NCBI GenBank assembly: GCA_017859295.1
Contig: JAFMNI010000001.1
Location: 33,848-67,635 of the forward strand
DNA: 33,788 nt
Reading direction: 5' to 3'
DNA from: Candidatus Puniceispirillum sp.
Lineage (GTDB): Bacteria; Pseudomonadota; Alphaproteobacteria; Puniceispirillales; Puniceispirillaceae
A program made the translations under genes and the position numbers. A model generated the notes under the pieces. That model did not search any database. It saw only the letters and a program-made list of their open reading frames with translations, and was not told where the DNA came from. Positions 1 through 7,798 of the stretch are shown in pieces; the stretch's first letter is position 1; every line of letters starts with the position of its first letter.

Positions 1-729
1 GCCTTCATTCTTTATGAACGTCTTGGATCGGTTCCGACTGCCGAGATTGGCCATTTGATCCGTGCCATGCAGGAAAGCGATAAGCCGCGTTTGGCGCGTT
101 TGGGGCTTCGGTTCGGCGTTGAAACTGTTTACATGCCCGAATTGTTAAAACCGGCACAGATTGAATTACGAAGCCTGCTTTTCAGCCTCGCCAATGGTGC
201 CTTTTATGAGGGGGCGCCGCCACCGGCAGGGCGTGTTGCCATTGATGCGATTGCCGATGTTCCTGATGCCTATTGGTTGGCGGTTGGGTACCGGCGGCTT
301 GGTCAGCGCGTGATGCGCGTTGATATGGTTGAACGTGTTGCGATGCTGGTTCGTGTTGCAGCACGCCAAGGCCAGTTTAAAATCGCTGAAGATATGCTGT
401 CTTTGGCAGGGGCAACGCGCGAACAAATGGCGCTGATGCTGCTTGATCTTGGCTGTGTGATCGTTGGCGAAGAAGCGATTGAAGATCCGGAAAAGCCAGC
501 ATTGCAGATTTTCGAGCGCAAGCGTAAGGCACGTCCACCGCGTAGCGATAAAGCACCAGCACCAAACCAGCGCCGTGGGGCCAAACCAAAAGATGATCGC
601 AAAGCGCAAAATCGAAAGCCAAAACCGGCAGGTGGCAAGCCGCAATCTGGCCAACGCCGCCAAGCTGAAAAACAGCCTGATCCCAATTCACCTTTTGCTG
701 TTTTGGCCGCTTTGAAAACAAAAGCCTAG
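1..729 (+). CDS. 3' end of a SUV3/DEAD-box-like helicase (partial)
   Basis: The frame is open from the first base, so this is the C-terminal part of a gene starting outside the window; about 242 codons are present. The visible part resembles the C-terminal region of the large alphaproteobacterial helicase-related proteins (SUV3-like C-terminal domain), with a segment around bases 100-170 reading GVETVYMPELLKPAQIELR. The helicase motor motifs are not in the window, so the assignment rests on this tail and on gene order (helicase, S4 protein, ferredoxin, CarD), which is conserved in many Alphaproteobacteria. The last 80 or so residues form a Lys/Arg/Pro-rich, probably disordered tail ending in SPFAVLAALK, a plausible nucleic-acid-binding extension. 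The next gene starts four bases after the stop, so the two are probably co-transcribed. Confidence 0.75.
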   Translation, partial: AFILYERLGSVPTAEIGHLIRAMQESDKPRLARLGLRFGVETVYMPELLKPAQIELRSLLFSLANGAFYEGAPPPAGRVAIDAIADVPDAYWLAVGYRRLGQRVMRVDMVERVAMLVRVAARQGQFKIAEDMLSLAGATREQMALMLLDLGCVIVGEEAIEDPEKPALQIFERKRKARPPRSDKAPAPNQRRGAKPKDDRKAQNRKPKPAGGKPQSGQRRQAEKQPDPNSPFAVLAALKTKA

Positions 730-733
730 GCCA

Positions 734-1150
734 ATGAATGCTGGCGCGCCAGAAACAGTCATACGGCTGGATAAATGGCTGTGGTATGCGCGTTTTTTCA
801 AAACCCGAAGCGCCGCCAGCAAAGCCATTTCGGCAGGGCGTTTCCGGCTGGATGGTCAGGTGATGACAAAACCGCACCGCCAAGCTTTGTGCGGGCAGGT
901 CTTGACCTTTGTTCAGGGCGATCGGGTGCGGGTGATTAAAGTTGTGGCGATTGGCACCCGCCGCGGGCCAGCGCCCGAAGCGGCATTGCTGTTTGAAGAT
1001 CTGGCGCCGGTTGAGGCAACGCCGCGCAAGGCGGCAAAAACCAAGCCGCCTGAATTCGAGGCGCGCGGCAAAGGCAGTGGACGACCAACAAAACGTCAGC
1101 GTCGGGAAACTGATCGGCTGAAAACAGGATTAGAAAGTGACGAGGATTAA
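734..1150 (+). CDS. hslR: S4-domain RNA-binding protein, Hsp15 family
   Basis: This 138-residue protein has an S4 RNA-binding fold at about residues 11-75, opening with the RLDKWLWYARFFKTRSAA signature of the Hsp15/HslR family. In E. coli Hsp15 binds stalled 50S subunits carrying peptidyl-tRNA and helps recycle them; a similar ribosome-linked role is inferred here. The C-terminal 50 residues are basic and Lys/Arg-rich, as usual in this family. The ATG lies four bases after the helicase stop and the TAA abuts the next ATG, so it sits in the middle of a tight operon. The family call is secure; the exact cellular job in this organism is not known from sequence. Confidence 0.85.
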   Translation: MNAGAPETVIRLDKWLWYARFFKTRSAASKAISAGRFRLDGQVMTKPHRQALCGQVLTFVQGDRVRVIKVVAIGTRRGPAPEAALLFEDLAPVEATPRKAAKTKPPEFEARGKGSGRPTKRQRRETDRLKTGLESDED

Positions 1151-1615
1151 ATGTTAAATCAATTTTCTGAATGGGTTAAAGGGTTTTCAGATGGCGGCAC
1201 GGCCGTGCCATGTGAGGATGAGGCCTTTGTAACCACCATTACCGCGCTTCTTGTCGAGGCAGGTATGGCCGATGGTGATCTTGACGATGCTGAACGCGAC
1301 GGCATTCTGCATTTATTGACCGAACAGCTTGAGCTTGCGGATGATAAGGCAAAGACCCTTCTTGATGAGGCGATTGCGGCGCATGATTCGCGCATTGAAA
1401 TTCACAGCCTTGTTCGCCAGATCCGTACCGAAACCGAAATGGATGACCGAATTATCATTCTGGAAATGATCTGGATGGTGGTGCTTGCCGACAAGCAGTT
1501 GGATTCGCATGAATCACAATTGATGCGGCGGCTTGCCGGATTGTTATATATTGACGATGTGCAATCGGGAATGGCGGCAAAACGCGCACAAAACCGTCTT
1601 GGTCTTGCCGATTAG
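1151..1615 (+). CDS. TerB-like tellurite-resistance/DjlA-N-terminal-type protein
   Basis: This is a small acidic 154-residue all-helical protein. It has the features of the TerB family: an acidic patch with an Asp/Glu helix pair (GMADGDLDDAERD at about residues 38-50) and its repeat-like counterpart near residues 110-125 (MVVLADKQLDSHESQ). TerB domains bind metal ions or act as scaffold/co-chaperone modules, and many stand-alone copies have no role in tellurite resistance. Its ATG directly follows the stop of the S4 gene with no spacer, implying translational coupling. No signal peptide or membrane segment is visible. The specific function is unknown. Confidence 0.75.
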   Translation: MLNQFSEWVKGFSDGGTAVPCEDEAFVTTITALLVEAGMADGDLDDAERDGILHLLTEQLELADDKAKTLLDEAIAAHDSRIEIHSLVRQIRTETEMDDRIIILEMIWMVVLADKQLDSHESQLMRRLAGLLYIDDVQSGMAAKRAQNRLGLAD

Positions 1616-1705
1616 CCGCATCTGCGATAGACAGATAAAAAAGCGGGTATGACTTGGTTTCATTCTGGCTTTTTCACAAAATTATTTAGAGGAGCTAGGC
1701 CGCGA

Positions 1706-2044
1706 ATGACCTATATCGTCAATGATAACTGTATCAACTGCAAATATACTGATTGTGTTGAGGTATGCCCTGTCGATTGTTTTTATGAGGGCGAGAATAT
1801 GCTGGTTATCCATCCCGATGAGTGCATTGACTGCGGCGTATGCGAGCCAGAATGCCCGCCTGAAGCAATCCTGCCTGATTCAGAGCCGGAAGCTGAAAAA
1901 TGGCTTGAGCTGAATCGCGAAATGTCAGAAATCTGGCCAAATATCGGGCAAAAGATTGATGCCATGCCCGAAGCTGAAAAAATGCAGGATGAAACTGGTA
2001 AATTCGACAAATATTTCAGCAAGGCACCAGGCAAGGGCGCCTAA
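1706..2044 (+). CDS. fdxA: 7Fe-8S ferredoxin FdxA
   Basis: This 112-residue ferredoxin carries both iron-sulfur cluster motifs in order: Cys9, Cys12, Cys17, Cys21 and Cys25, then Cys40, Cys43, Cys46 and Cys50. This is the Azotobacter FdI-type arrangement expected to hold one [3Fe-4S] and one [4Fe-4S] cluster. It is a soluble low-potential electron carrier; the partner is not evident. The frame is open upstream to 1649, but the start at 1706 is chosen because MTYIV is the universal family N-terminus, GGAG lies at 1691-1694, and the resulting length is typical. It follows the TerB-like gene by 90 bases and precedes carD, a common alphaproteobacterial neighbourhood. Confidence 0.95.
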   Translation: MTYIVNDNCINCKYTDCVEVCPVDCFYEGENMLVIHPDECIDCGVCEPECPPEAILPDSEPEAEKWLELNREMSEIWPNIGQKIDAMPEAEKMQDETGKFDKYFSKAPGKGA

Positions 2045-2089
2045 ATTTTGGCGGCAAGCCCCAGCCTGACCGTGATTATGGCCAGATGA

Positions 2090-2118
2090 TTGATTTTGCC
2101 GCAAAAATAAGCTATGGT
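2090..2118 (+). promoter_or_regulatory. possible sigma70-type promoter for carD
   Basis: TTGATT at 2090-2095 and TATGGT at 2113-2118 are separated by 17 bases, each matching four of six consensus positions. They lie in the 246-base gap between fdxA and carD, which holds no convincing gene. It is a weak match judged by eye only. Confidence 0.3.
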
Positions 2119-2290
2119 CACAGCGGAAATCAGAGATGAAGTTTTTTTCGCAGCGCCATGTCGGCCTGCGTTCTAATTCTGTTGTTTGTGAATACAGGCT
2201 TTTGCCAACGCATCATCTTTGTCATGAATTGTTTTTTAAAGGCTGGTGGCAAGCAAACAAGTTTTGTTAGCTGCGGCGCTGAGGGAAAAT

Positions 2291-2794
2291 ATGGCACGAA
2301 AAAGTGAGAGTTCGTTCGAAGAGGGCGATTTTGTTGTTTATCCAACACATGGTGTTGGGCGAATTTTGGGTACTGAAGAACGTGAAGTTGCCGGTATGAC
2401 GCTCGAAATGCTGGTTGTGCGCTTCGAACATGATCGCATGACATTGCGGGTGCCAATGGAAAAAGCGCGTGGGCTTGGTTTGCGAACTTTGAGTTCGAAA
2501 AAACAAATGGAACAGGCCATCACCACATTGCAGGGCAAAGCCAAAGTGCGCCGCACCATGTGGTCGCGCCGTGCGCAAGAATATGAAACAAAAATCAAAT
2601 CAGGCGATCCGGTATCAATTGCCGAGGTTGTGCGCGATCTTCACCGCCGCACCAACCAATCTGAGCAATCCTATTCCGAGCGGCAAATGTATCAGGCCGC
2701 GCTTGAGCGTTTGGCCCGTGAATTTGCAGCCATTGAGAAAATTGATCAGGATGCGGCGGCGCTTCGTCTTGAAGATCTTATGGACGCTGCCTAG
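2291..2794 (+). CDS. carD: CarD/CdnL-family RNA polymerase-binding regulator
   Basis: This 167-residue protein belongs to the CarD/CdnL family, which binds the RNA polymerase beta subunit and stabilises open promoter complexes, notably at rRNA and growth-linked promoters. The N-terminal Tudor-like RNAP-interaction domain (about residues 8-65) has the typical FEEGDFVVYPTHGVGRI opening. The helical C-terminal domain holds the MWSRRAQEYETKIKSGDP segment with the tryptophan used for promoter DNA contacts. The start is placed at 2291, preceded by GAGG at 2281, rather than at an upstream GTG at 2246 that would add 15 atypical residues. A strong intrinsic terminator follows the gene at 2858-2881. 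Confidence 0.93.
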   Translation: MARKSESSFEEGDFVVYPTHGVGRILGTEEREVAGMTLEMLVVRFEHDRMTLRVPMEKARGLGLRTLSSKKQMEQAITTLQGKAKVRRTMWSRRAQEYETKIKSGDPVSIAEVVRDLHRRTNQSEQSYSERQMYQAALERLAREFAAIEKIDQDAAALRLEDLMDAA

Positions 2795-2857
2795 CATTTC
2801 GATCCGGCATGATGTCATATCTGCCAATCGGGTTTTGCCGATCGGTCAATTTTGCAT

Positions 2858-2881
2858 ACGGGCAGCTTGGCTGCCCGTTTT
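2858..2881 (+). terminator. intrinsic terminator after carD
   Basis: There is a perfect 9-bp GC-rich stem (2858-2866 paired with 2870-2878) with a three-base loop, followed by TTTT (2878-2881). It lies 64 bases after the carD stop and before the proline iminopeptidase start at 2921. It therefore also argues against the longer iminopeptidase reading frame that opens at 2852. Confidence 0.85.
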
Positions 2882-2920
2882 GCCGCGTCGGGTTGTGATT
2901 GCTTTGAATGGGGTCTTGTC

Positions 2921-3862
2921 ATGGTAAATGCGTTTATTCAGGAACGTGAATTATTTCCCCCGGCAATGCCGTTCCGAAGCGGCTTTCTGCAACGTGACAA
3001 GCATGAAATCTATTATGAGCAATGTGGTAATTTAGATGGCCAGCCTTTGCTGTTTTTGCATGGTGGGCCGGGCGCGGGAATTGCACCGGCGCATCGACGA
3101 CTGTTTGATCCAAAGCGGTTTCATGTGGTGCTGTTTGACCAAAGAGGCTGTGGGCAATCCCGTCCACATGCCAGCCTTGTCGATAATCAGACCGATGCGC
3201 TGATCGGCGATATCGAGGCGCTTCGTAAATCTCTGAATATCGACAAATTTGTTTTATTTGGTGGCTCATGGGGAAGCACCTTGGCGCTTGCTTATGCAAT
3301 TGCCTATCCTGAACATGTCTCCGGGTTGATCCTGCGTGGTATCTTTCTTGGCACCCGCGCCGAAGTTGATTGGTTCTTGAATGACATGGGGCGGTTTTTC
3401 CCCGAAGCCCATGACCGGTTTACCGGCCATCTTGATGCGGCTGAACGCGGTGATTTGCTAAGCAACTATTTCAAACGTTTGATTGATCCTGATCCGGCTG
3501 TTCATCAAAAGGCGGCTGAATTTTGGGCTTCTTATGAAACTTCATGTTCAACTTTGCGCGCTGGAAACCGTCATATGGGCGGGGCGGGTGCTTTGACGAT
3601 GGCGCGGATTGAGGCGCATTATTTTGTTAATGACTGTTTCATGCCCGATAATCACATCATGGATAATATTGGGCGGATTGCACATTTGCCAGCGACCATC
3701 GTTCAAGGACGGCATGATGTTATTTGCCCTCCGATTACGGCAAGCCGTCTGGCGGCAAAATGGGGTCGCAAAGCCAAATTGGAAATCATTGATGCTGCGG
3801 GTCATTCGACCTTTGAAAGCGGCATTGCACATGCGCTCATGGCGGCGCTGGAAGAAATCTAG
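2921..3862 (+). CDS. pip: proline iminopeptidase (alpha/beta hydrolase, S33 family)
   Basis: This 313-residue alpha/beta hydrolase matches the length of bacterial prolyl aminopeptidases, cytosolic enzymes that remove N-terminal proline from peptides. Visible motifs are HGGPG at residues 47-51 (oxyanion hole), DQRGCGQS at 73-80, and the nucleophile elbow GGSWGS with Ser116. The likely acid is in VQGRHDVICP and the catalytic His in DAAGHSTFE near the C-terminus. The start at 2921 is preferred over an in-frame codon at 2852 because the earlier start would lie before the carD terminator hairpin and add 23 unrelated residues. It appears to be a single-gene unit. Confidence 0.93.
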   Translation: MVNAFIQERELFPPAMPFRSGFLQRDKHEIYYEQCGNLDGQPLLFLHGGPGAGIAPAHRRLFDPKRFHVVLFDQRGCGQSRPHASLVDNQTDALIGDIEALRKSLNIDKFVLFGGSWGSTLALAYAIAYPEHVSGLILRGIFLGTRAEVDWFLNDMGRFFPEAHDRFTGHLDAAERGDLLSNYFKRLIDPDPAVHQKAAEFWASYETSCSTLRAGNRHMGGAGALTMARIEAHYFVNDCFMPDNHIMDNIGRIAHLPATIVQGRHDVICPPITASRLAAKWGRKAKLEIIDAAGHSTFESGIAHALMAALEEI

Positions 3863-3995
3863 CCAAATTCTGTTTGTCGATACTGTCACAATTTCATTAA
3901 AGCGGCATATGATACCGCCGAGGGCAATCTGGCCTAATCAAAATGGCCGGTTTGTGTTGGTGGTTTTTGCTTTTTTGGAATAGAGGTGACTTTTT

Positions 3996-4463
3996 ATGGC
4001 TATCTCGAAGGATGATATCGTCGAACGAAACTTCCGTATTACCAATAATAATGCGATTGATATGCATGTTGGCAAGCGTGTGCGTCTGCGCCGAACGCTT
4101 CTTGGCATGAGCCAAGAACAGCTTGGTGCCGAGCTTAATGTTACCTTTCAGCAAGTGCAGAAATATGAGCGTGGCGCAAACCGGATCAGCGCATCACGGC
4201 TGTGGGATATCAGTCAAATTCTTGATGTGCCGATCAGCTATTTTTTCGATGATATGTCGGAAGGCACAATGCGTAGCTCGCCGCGCTGGATCAGCCGTGG
4301 CGATAATGCAGACGTTTTGAATGGCGAGCAAATAAAAGACCCAATGGCGCGGCGTGAAACGCTGGAATTGGTGCGAACATATTACACCATCGAAAAGCCA
4401 GCGGTACGCAAGCGGATCGCCGAAATGGTGAAATCAATTGCCACAACGCTTGCTGGCGAATAA
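3996..4463 (+). CDS. XRE/Cro-CI-type HTH transcriptional regulator
   Basis: This 155-residue DNA-binding protein has an HTH_3 domain at about residues 26-81 (VGKRVRLRRTLLGMSQEQLG through LDVPISYFFDD). The C-terminal half, ending in a helical ETLELVRTYYTIEKPAVRKRI segment, is that of a widespread alphaproteobacterial regulator family. The family is common but its targets are mostly uncharacterised. A good ribosome-binding site, GAGGTGA, lies just before the ATG. The stop is followed by a 9-bp hairpin that overlaps the start region of xseB, which could be an operator for this protein or a translational element. No inducer-binding domain is recognisable. Confidence 0.9.
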   Translation: MAISKDDIVERNFRITNNNAIDMHVGKRVRLRRTLLGMSQEQLGAELNVTFQQVQKYERGANRISASRLWDISQILDVPISYFFDDMSEGTMRSSPRWISRGDNADVLNGEQIKDPMARRETLELVRTYYTIEKPAVRKRIAEMVKSIATTLAGE

Positions 4464-4467
4464 TCTA

Positions 4468-4489
4468 ATCCCATTACATATAATGGGAT
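4468..4489 (+). promoter_or_regulatory. perfect hairpin/palindrome over the xseB start region
   Basis: A 9-bp perfect inverted repeat (4468-4476 pairing with 4481-4489, loop CATA) fills the gap between the HTH regulator and xseB. The right arm contains GGGA, which is the only ribosome-binding-like sequence for the ATG at 4497, and it covers the first two bases of the alternative ATG at 4488. It has no T-tract on either strand, so it is not a standard terminator. It may act as a translational control hairpin or a protein-binding palindrome. Confidence 0.6.
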
Positions 4490-4496
4490 GAAAAAA

Positions 4497-4763
4497 ATGA
4501 CCGATAATGCCGCCAAATCCGTATCGCTGGAAAAGCCAAGCTTCGAAGATGCGCTCAAGGAACTTGAAGGTATTGTCGCATCGCTCGAGCGTGGCGAAGT
4601 GTCACTTGATGATGCGATTTCAGCTTTTGAGCGGGGCACTGAATTAAAATCGCATTGTCAGGCGCGTCTTGAAGAAGCCCGCATGAAAGTCGAAAAAATC
4701 AAAGTGCCATCTTCGGCTGGTGCGCCCGATCAAGCCAGTGATTTTGATATGGGTGAGGCCTAG
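4497..4763 (+). CDS. xseB: exodeoxyribonuclease VII small subunit
   Basis: This is a small helical protein of 88 residues (91 if the in-frame ATG at 4488 is used). It carries the XseB signature: SFEDALKELEGIVASLERGE followed by LDDAISAFERGTEL. XseB binds the XseA catalytic subunit to form exonuclease VII, which degrades single-stranded DNA; xseA is not in the window. The start at 4497 is preferred because GGGA at 4485-4488 is suitably spaced for it, whereas the ATG at 4488 has no ribosome-binding site. It opens the xseB–ispA–dxs–tlyA block, a gene order found in many proteobacteria. Confidence 0.92.
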   Translation: MTDNAAKSVSLEKPSFEDALKELEGIVASLERGEVSLDDAISAFERGTELKSHCQARLEEARMKVEKIKVPSSAGAPDQASDFDMGEA

Positions 4764-4771
4764 CCCAAGAC

Positions 4772-5677
4772 ATGGCCGGTTTCCAAGAACAATTGCAGCG
4801 TGACGCTGCGGCATGTGATGCTGTTTTGCAGCAATTAATTGCCGAAACAAAAGGGCCGGCAAACCGCCTTCTTGAGGCCATGCAATATGCTGTTTTCAAT
4901 GGCGGTAAACGCATGCGGGCGGCATTGGTTCTTGGCGCTTCGCGGATGGCGCGGGGCGATGGCGATGATGCAGTTGCCAGCAAAGGCGCGCTTCGCACCG
5001 CCGCGGCGATTGAATGTCTTCATGCCTATTCATTGGTTCATGATGATCTGCCTGCCATGGATGACGCTGATATGCGCCGTGGAAAGCCAAGCTGTCACAA
5101 GGTTTTTGGCGATGCAACCGCGATTCTGGCAGGCGATGCATTGCAAACAATGGCGTTTGAGATTCTGGCAGGCGCGGCCACGCATGATGATGCGGCTATT
5201 CGCCTTCGCCTTGTGGCGCAATTGGCCGGCGCGTCCGGCCGTGATGGCATGGCGGGTGGGCAGATGCTTGATCTTGAAGCCGAAACCCGCCCTTTTAATC
5301 TTGCTGAAACCAGCGAAATGCAAATGATGAAAACCGGCGCGCTGATTTCATGTGCGGTGATTTCTGGCGGTATTGTTGGCGGTGCGGATGACCAGCTATT
5401 GGCAGCGCAGGCAGCCTATGCCAAACATCTTGGGCTGGCGTTTCAGATTGCTGATGATTTGCTTGATTATGACGGTGATTCGGCGCTTCTTGGGAAACCG
5501 GCTGGACAAGATGCAGCACGCGGCAAAGCTGGTTTTGTGGCGCTGATGGGCGGTGATGCGGCAGCGGCCGAAGCCAAACGGCTTATTGATGAGGCGAATA
5601 ATGCGCTTGCCCCATGGCAGGGGGCTGGTGAATATATGCAAGAATTGGCGATATTCGCCATTACGCGCAAAACATGA
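4772..5677 (+). CDS. ispA: farnesyl diphosphate synthase / geranyltranstransferase
   Basis: This 301-residue short-chain trans-prenyltransferase condenses IPP with DMAPP and geranyl-PP to give farnesyl-PP, the precursor of undecaprenyl phosphate and quinone side chains. The first aspartate-rich motif is at residues 91-98 (DDLPAMDD) and the second at 228-232 (DDLLD). The GGKRMR substrate-binding motif is at 44-49. Its ATG is eight bases after the xseB stop and it precedes dxs, the first enzyme of the methylerythritol-phosphate pathway, so early and late isoprenoid steps are grouped. Length and motifs are complete. Confidence 0.95.
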   Translation: MAGFQEQLQRDAAACDAVLQQLIAETKGPANRLLEAMQYAVFNGGKRMRAALVLGASRMARGDGDDAVASKGALRTAAAIECLHAYSLVHDDLPAMDDADMRRGKPSCHKVFGDATAILAGDALQTMAFEILAGAATHDDAAIRLRLVAQLAGASGRDGMAGGQMLDLEAETRPFNLAETSEMQMMKTGALISCAVISGGIVGGADDQLLAAQAAYAKHLGLAFQIADDLLDYDGDSALLGKPAGQDAARGKAGFVALMGGDAAAAEAKRLIDEANNALAPWQGAGEYMQELAIFAITRKT

Positions 5678-5707
5678 TAGATTTACGATCTTCGGTTTTT
5701 TGGAGCT

Positions 5708-5781
5708 GCGGCAGTGATTGACGAAACAGGGTCAATGATTGGCCGCGATGGCTGCTAGAATCCAGTTACCGGTTTGCCGGT
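5708..5781 (+). promoter_or_regulatory. two consecutive hairpins in the dxs leader
   Basis: In the 129-base gap before dxs there is a nested inverted repeat: outer arms 5708-5712/5742-5746 (GCGGC/GCCGC) and inner arms 5717-5722/5731-5736 (ATTGAC/GTCAAT). A second small hairpin, ACCGG-TTTG-CCGGT, follows at 5768-5781, ending 25 bases before the dxs ATG. Neither has a clear T-tract. They do not match a riboswitch class I recognise by eye. Confidence 0.4.
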
Positions 5782-5806
5782 GTAAGAGTATGGGACGATA
5801 AGGTTA

Positions 5807-7744
5807 ATGCGCACACCGTTGCTTGATCACATAAAAGAGATTGATGATGTTCGGCGGCTTTCCGAAGCTGATTTGCCGCAGCTTGCCAATGAATTGCGCA
5901 CGGCAACCATTTCCGCTGTCTCGAAAACAGGTGGCCATCTTGGGGCGGGGCTTGGCGTTGTCGAGCTGACCGTTGCCTTGCATTATGTGTTTTCTACGCC
6001 AGAAGACCGCCTGATCTGGGATGTTGGACATCAAGCCTATCCGCATAAAATTCTGACCGGTCGGCGTGACCGAATTGAAAGCCTGCGGCAAAAAGGCGGG
6101 CTGTCGGGCTTTACCAAGCGAAGCGAATCAGCCTTTGATCCTTTTGGTGCGGGCCATTCCTCAACATCGATCTCGGCAGGACTTGGCATGGCAGTTGCCA
6201 GTGAAATGCAGGGCATTCCGCGCAATGTGATTGCGGTGATTGGTGATGGCGCAATGAGCGCTGGCATGGCCTATGAAGCGATGAATAATGCTGGCACAAG
6301 CAATAACCGGTTGATTGTGATTTTGAACGATAACGACATGTCGATTTCACAGCCGGTTGGCGCGATGAGCAGCTATTTGTCACGGCTCATCACCTCGCAG
6401 CCTTATCATTCGATCCGCGATCTGATGCGCGAAGTTGCCAGTCATTTCCCGGCAGAAATTGAACGGACGGCGCGACGAGCCAAAGATGCGGCGCGTGACC
6501 TGATGGGCGCAAATTCAGTTTTCAGCCAGCTTGGCTTTACCCATATCGGGCCAATTGACGGGCATGATATGGCGCATTTACTGCCGGTTCTGAAAAATCT
6601 TCGTGATTCGCGATCGCATGGGCCGGTATTGGTTCATGTTGTCACTGAAAAAGGTCATGGGCATCCTTTTGCGGGGCCATCGGCAGAAAAATACCATGCT
6701 GTTCCCAAATTCGATATTATCACCGGCACGCAGCAAAAATCTGGCGGCAATCTGCCAAGCTATACATCGGTTTTTGCCAATAGTTTGATTGCCGCTGCTG
6801 AAATTGATCCAAAGATTGTGGCAATTACGGCGGCGATGCCATCGGGTACTGGTCTTGATAAGGTCAAAGCGCGCTTTCCAAGTCGGGTTTTCGATGTGGG
6901 CATTGCCGAACAACATGCGGTGACTTTTGCGGCAGGGCTTGCCTGTGAGGGGATGAAACCGTTTTGTGCGCTATATTCGACCTTTCTTCAGCGTGGATAT
7001 GATCAACTTGTGCATGATGTCGCCGTGCAGAATCTGCCAGTACGCTTCGCCATTGATCGGGCAGGGCTGGTTGGCGCTGATGGGGCAACGCATGCGGGTG
7101 TTTATGATCTTGCCTATCTGTCCTGTTTGCCGAACATGGTCATTATGTGTCCATCGGATGAGGCGGAACTTGTTCATATGGTGGCAACCGCTGCGGCTTA
7201 TGATGATGGGCCGAGTGCGCTTCGCTATCCACGTGGCGAGGGGGTTGGCTGTGCTATCCCTGACGCAGGAGAGGTGCTTGAGATTGGCAAGGGGCGAATT
7301 CTACGCGAAGGCCGTGATGTTGCGATCCTGTCATTGGGAACCCGCCTTGGGGCGGCAAGTGAAGCGGCTGACCGGCTTGAAGGCGATGGCATTTCGGTTA
7401 CCGTTGCTGATGCGCGGTTTGCCAAGCCGCTTGATATGGCTTTGATTGATCAGCTGGCGACAAACCATAAAGCATTATTGATTGTCGAAGAAGGCAGCCC
7501 GGGTGGTTTTGCCGCCCATGTCATGACCTATCTTGGCAATGCTGGCCATCTTGATGGTGGGTTGAAAGCGCGTGCGCTTTGCTTGCCCGATGTCTTTATT
7601 GACCATGACAGCCAGCAAGGCCAATTGGCTTTTGCCGGTGTGGATTGTGATGGGATTTATGCGGCGGCGCGCAAAGTGATGCCGAAACCATCGGCAAAAA
7701 CCGCTTCGCCAAAGTCCAAGAAAACCTCGGCTGGTAAATCATAA
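5807..7744 (+). CDS. dxs: 1-deoxy-D-xylulose-5-phosphate synthase
   Basis: This 645-residue thiamine-diphosphate enzyme joins pyruvate and glyceraldehyde 3-phosphate to give DXP, the entry step to the MEP isoprenoid pathway and to thiamine and pyridoxal synthesis in many bacteria. Visible features are [16 protein letters not shown] near residue 70, the ThDP/Mg motif [16 protein letters not shown] near residue 146, the pyrimidine-domain [15 protein letters not shown], and [19 protein letters not shown] at 5800-5803 precedes the ATG closely. The last 20 residues form a Lys/Ser-rich tail ([11 protein letters not shown]) beyond the conserved core. It is most likely transcribed with ispA and tlyA. 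Confidence 0.96.
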   Translation: MRTPLLDHIKEIDDVRRLSEADLPQLANELRTATISAVSKTGGHLGAGLGVVELTVALHYVFSTPEDRLIWDVGHQAYPHKILTGRRDRIESLRQKGGLSGFTKRSESAFDPFGAGHSSTSISAGLGMAVASEMQGIPRNVIAVIGDGAMSAGMAYEAMNNAGTSNNRLIVILNDNDMSISQPVGAMSSYLSRLITSQPYHSIRDLMREVASHFPAEIERTARRAKDAARDLMGANSVFSQLGFTHIGPIDGHDMAHLLPVLKNLRDSRSHGPVLVHVVTEKGHGHPFAGPSAEKYHAVPKFDIITGTQQKSGGNLPSYTSVFANSLIAAAEIDPKIVAITAAMPSGTGLDKVKARFPSRVFDVGIAEQHAVTFAAGLACEGMKPFCALYSTFLQRGYDQLVHDVAVQNLPVRFAIDRAGLVGADGATHAGVYDLAYLSCLPNMVIMCPSDEAELVHMVATAAAYDDGPSALRYPRGEGVGCAIPDAGEVLEIGKGRILREGRDVAILSLGTRLGAASEAADRLEGDGISVTVADARFAKPLDMALIDQLATNHKALLIVEEGSPGGFAAHVMTYLGNAGHLDGGLKARALCLPDVFIDHDSQQGQLAFAGVDCDGIYAAARKVMPKPSAKTASPKSKKTSAGKS

Positions 7745-7798
7745 ATCTGCCAGATTGCGCGGCTATGCGGGGCATCAATCACGATAGGATCATCGGGT

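Noticed and set aside
377-883. 168-codon antisense frame over the helicase 3' end and S4 gene
   Set aside because: It spans two real genes on the other strand and shows no domain or ribosome-binding site.
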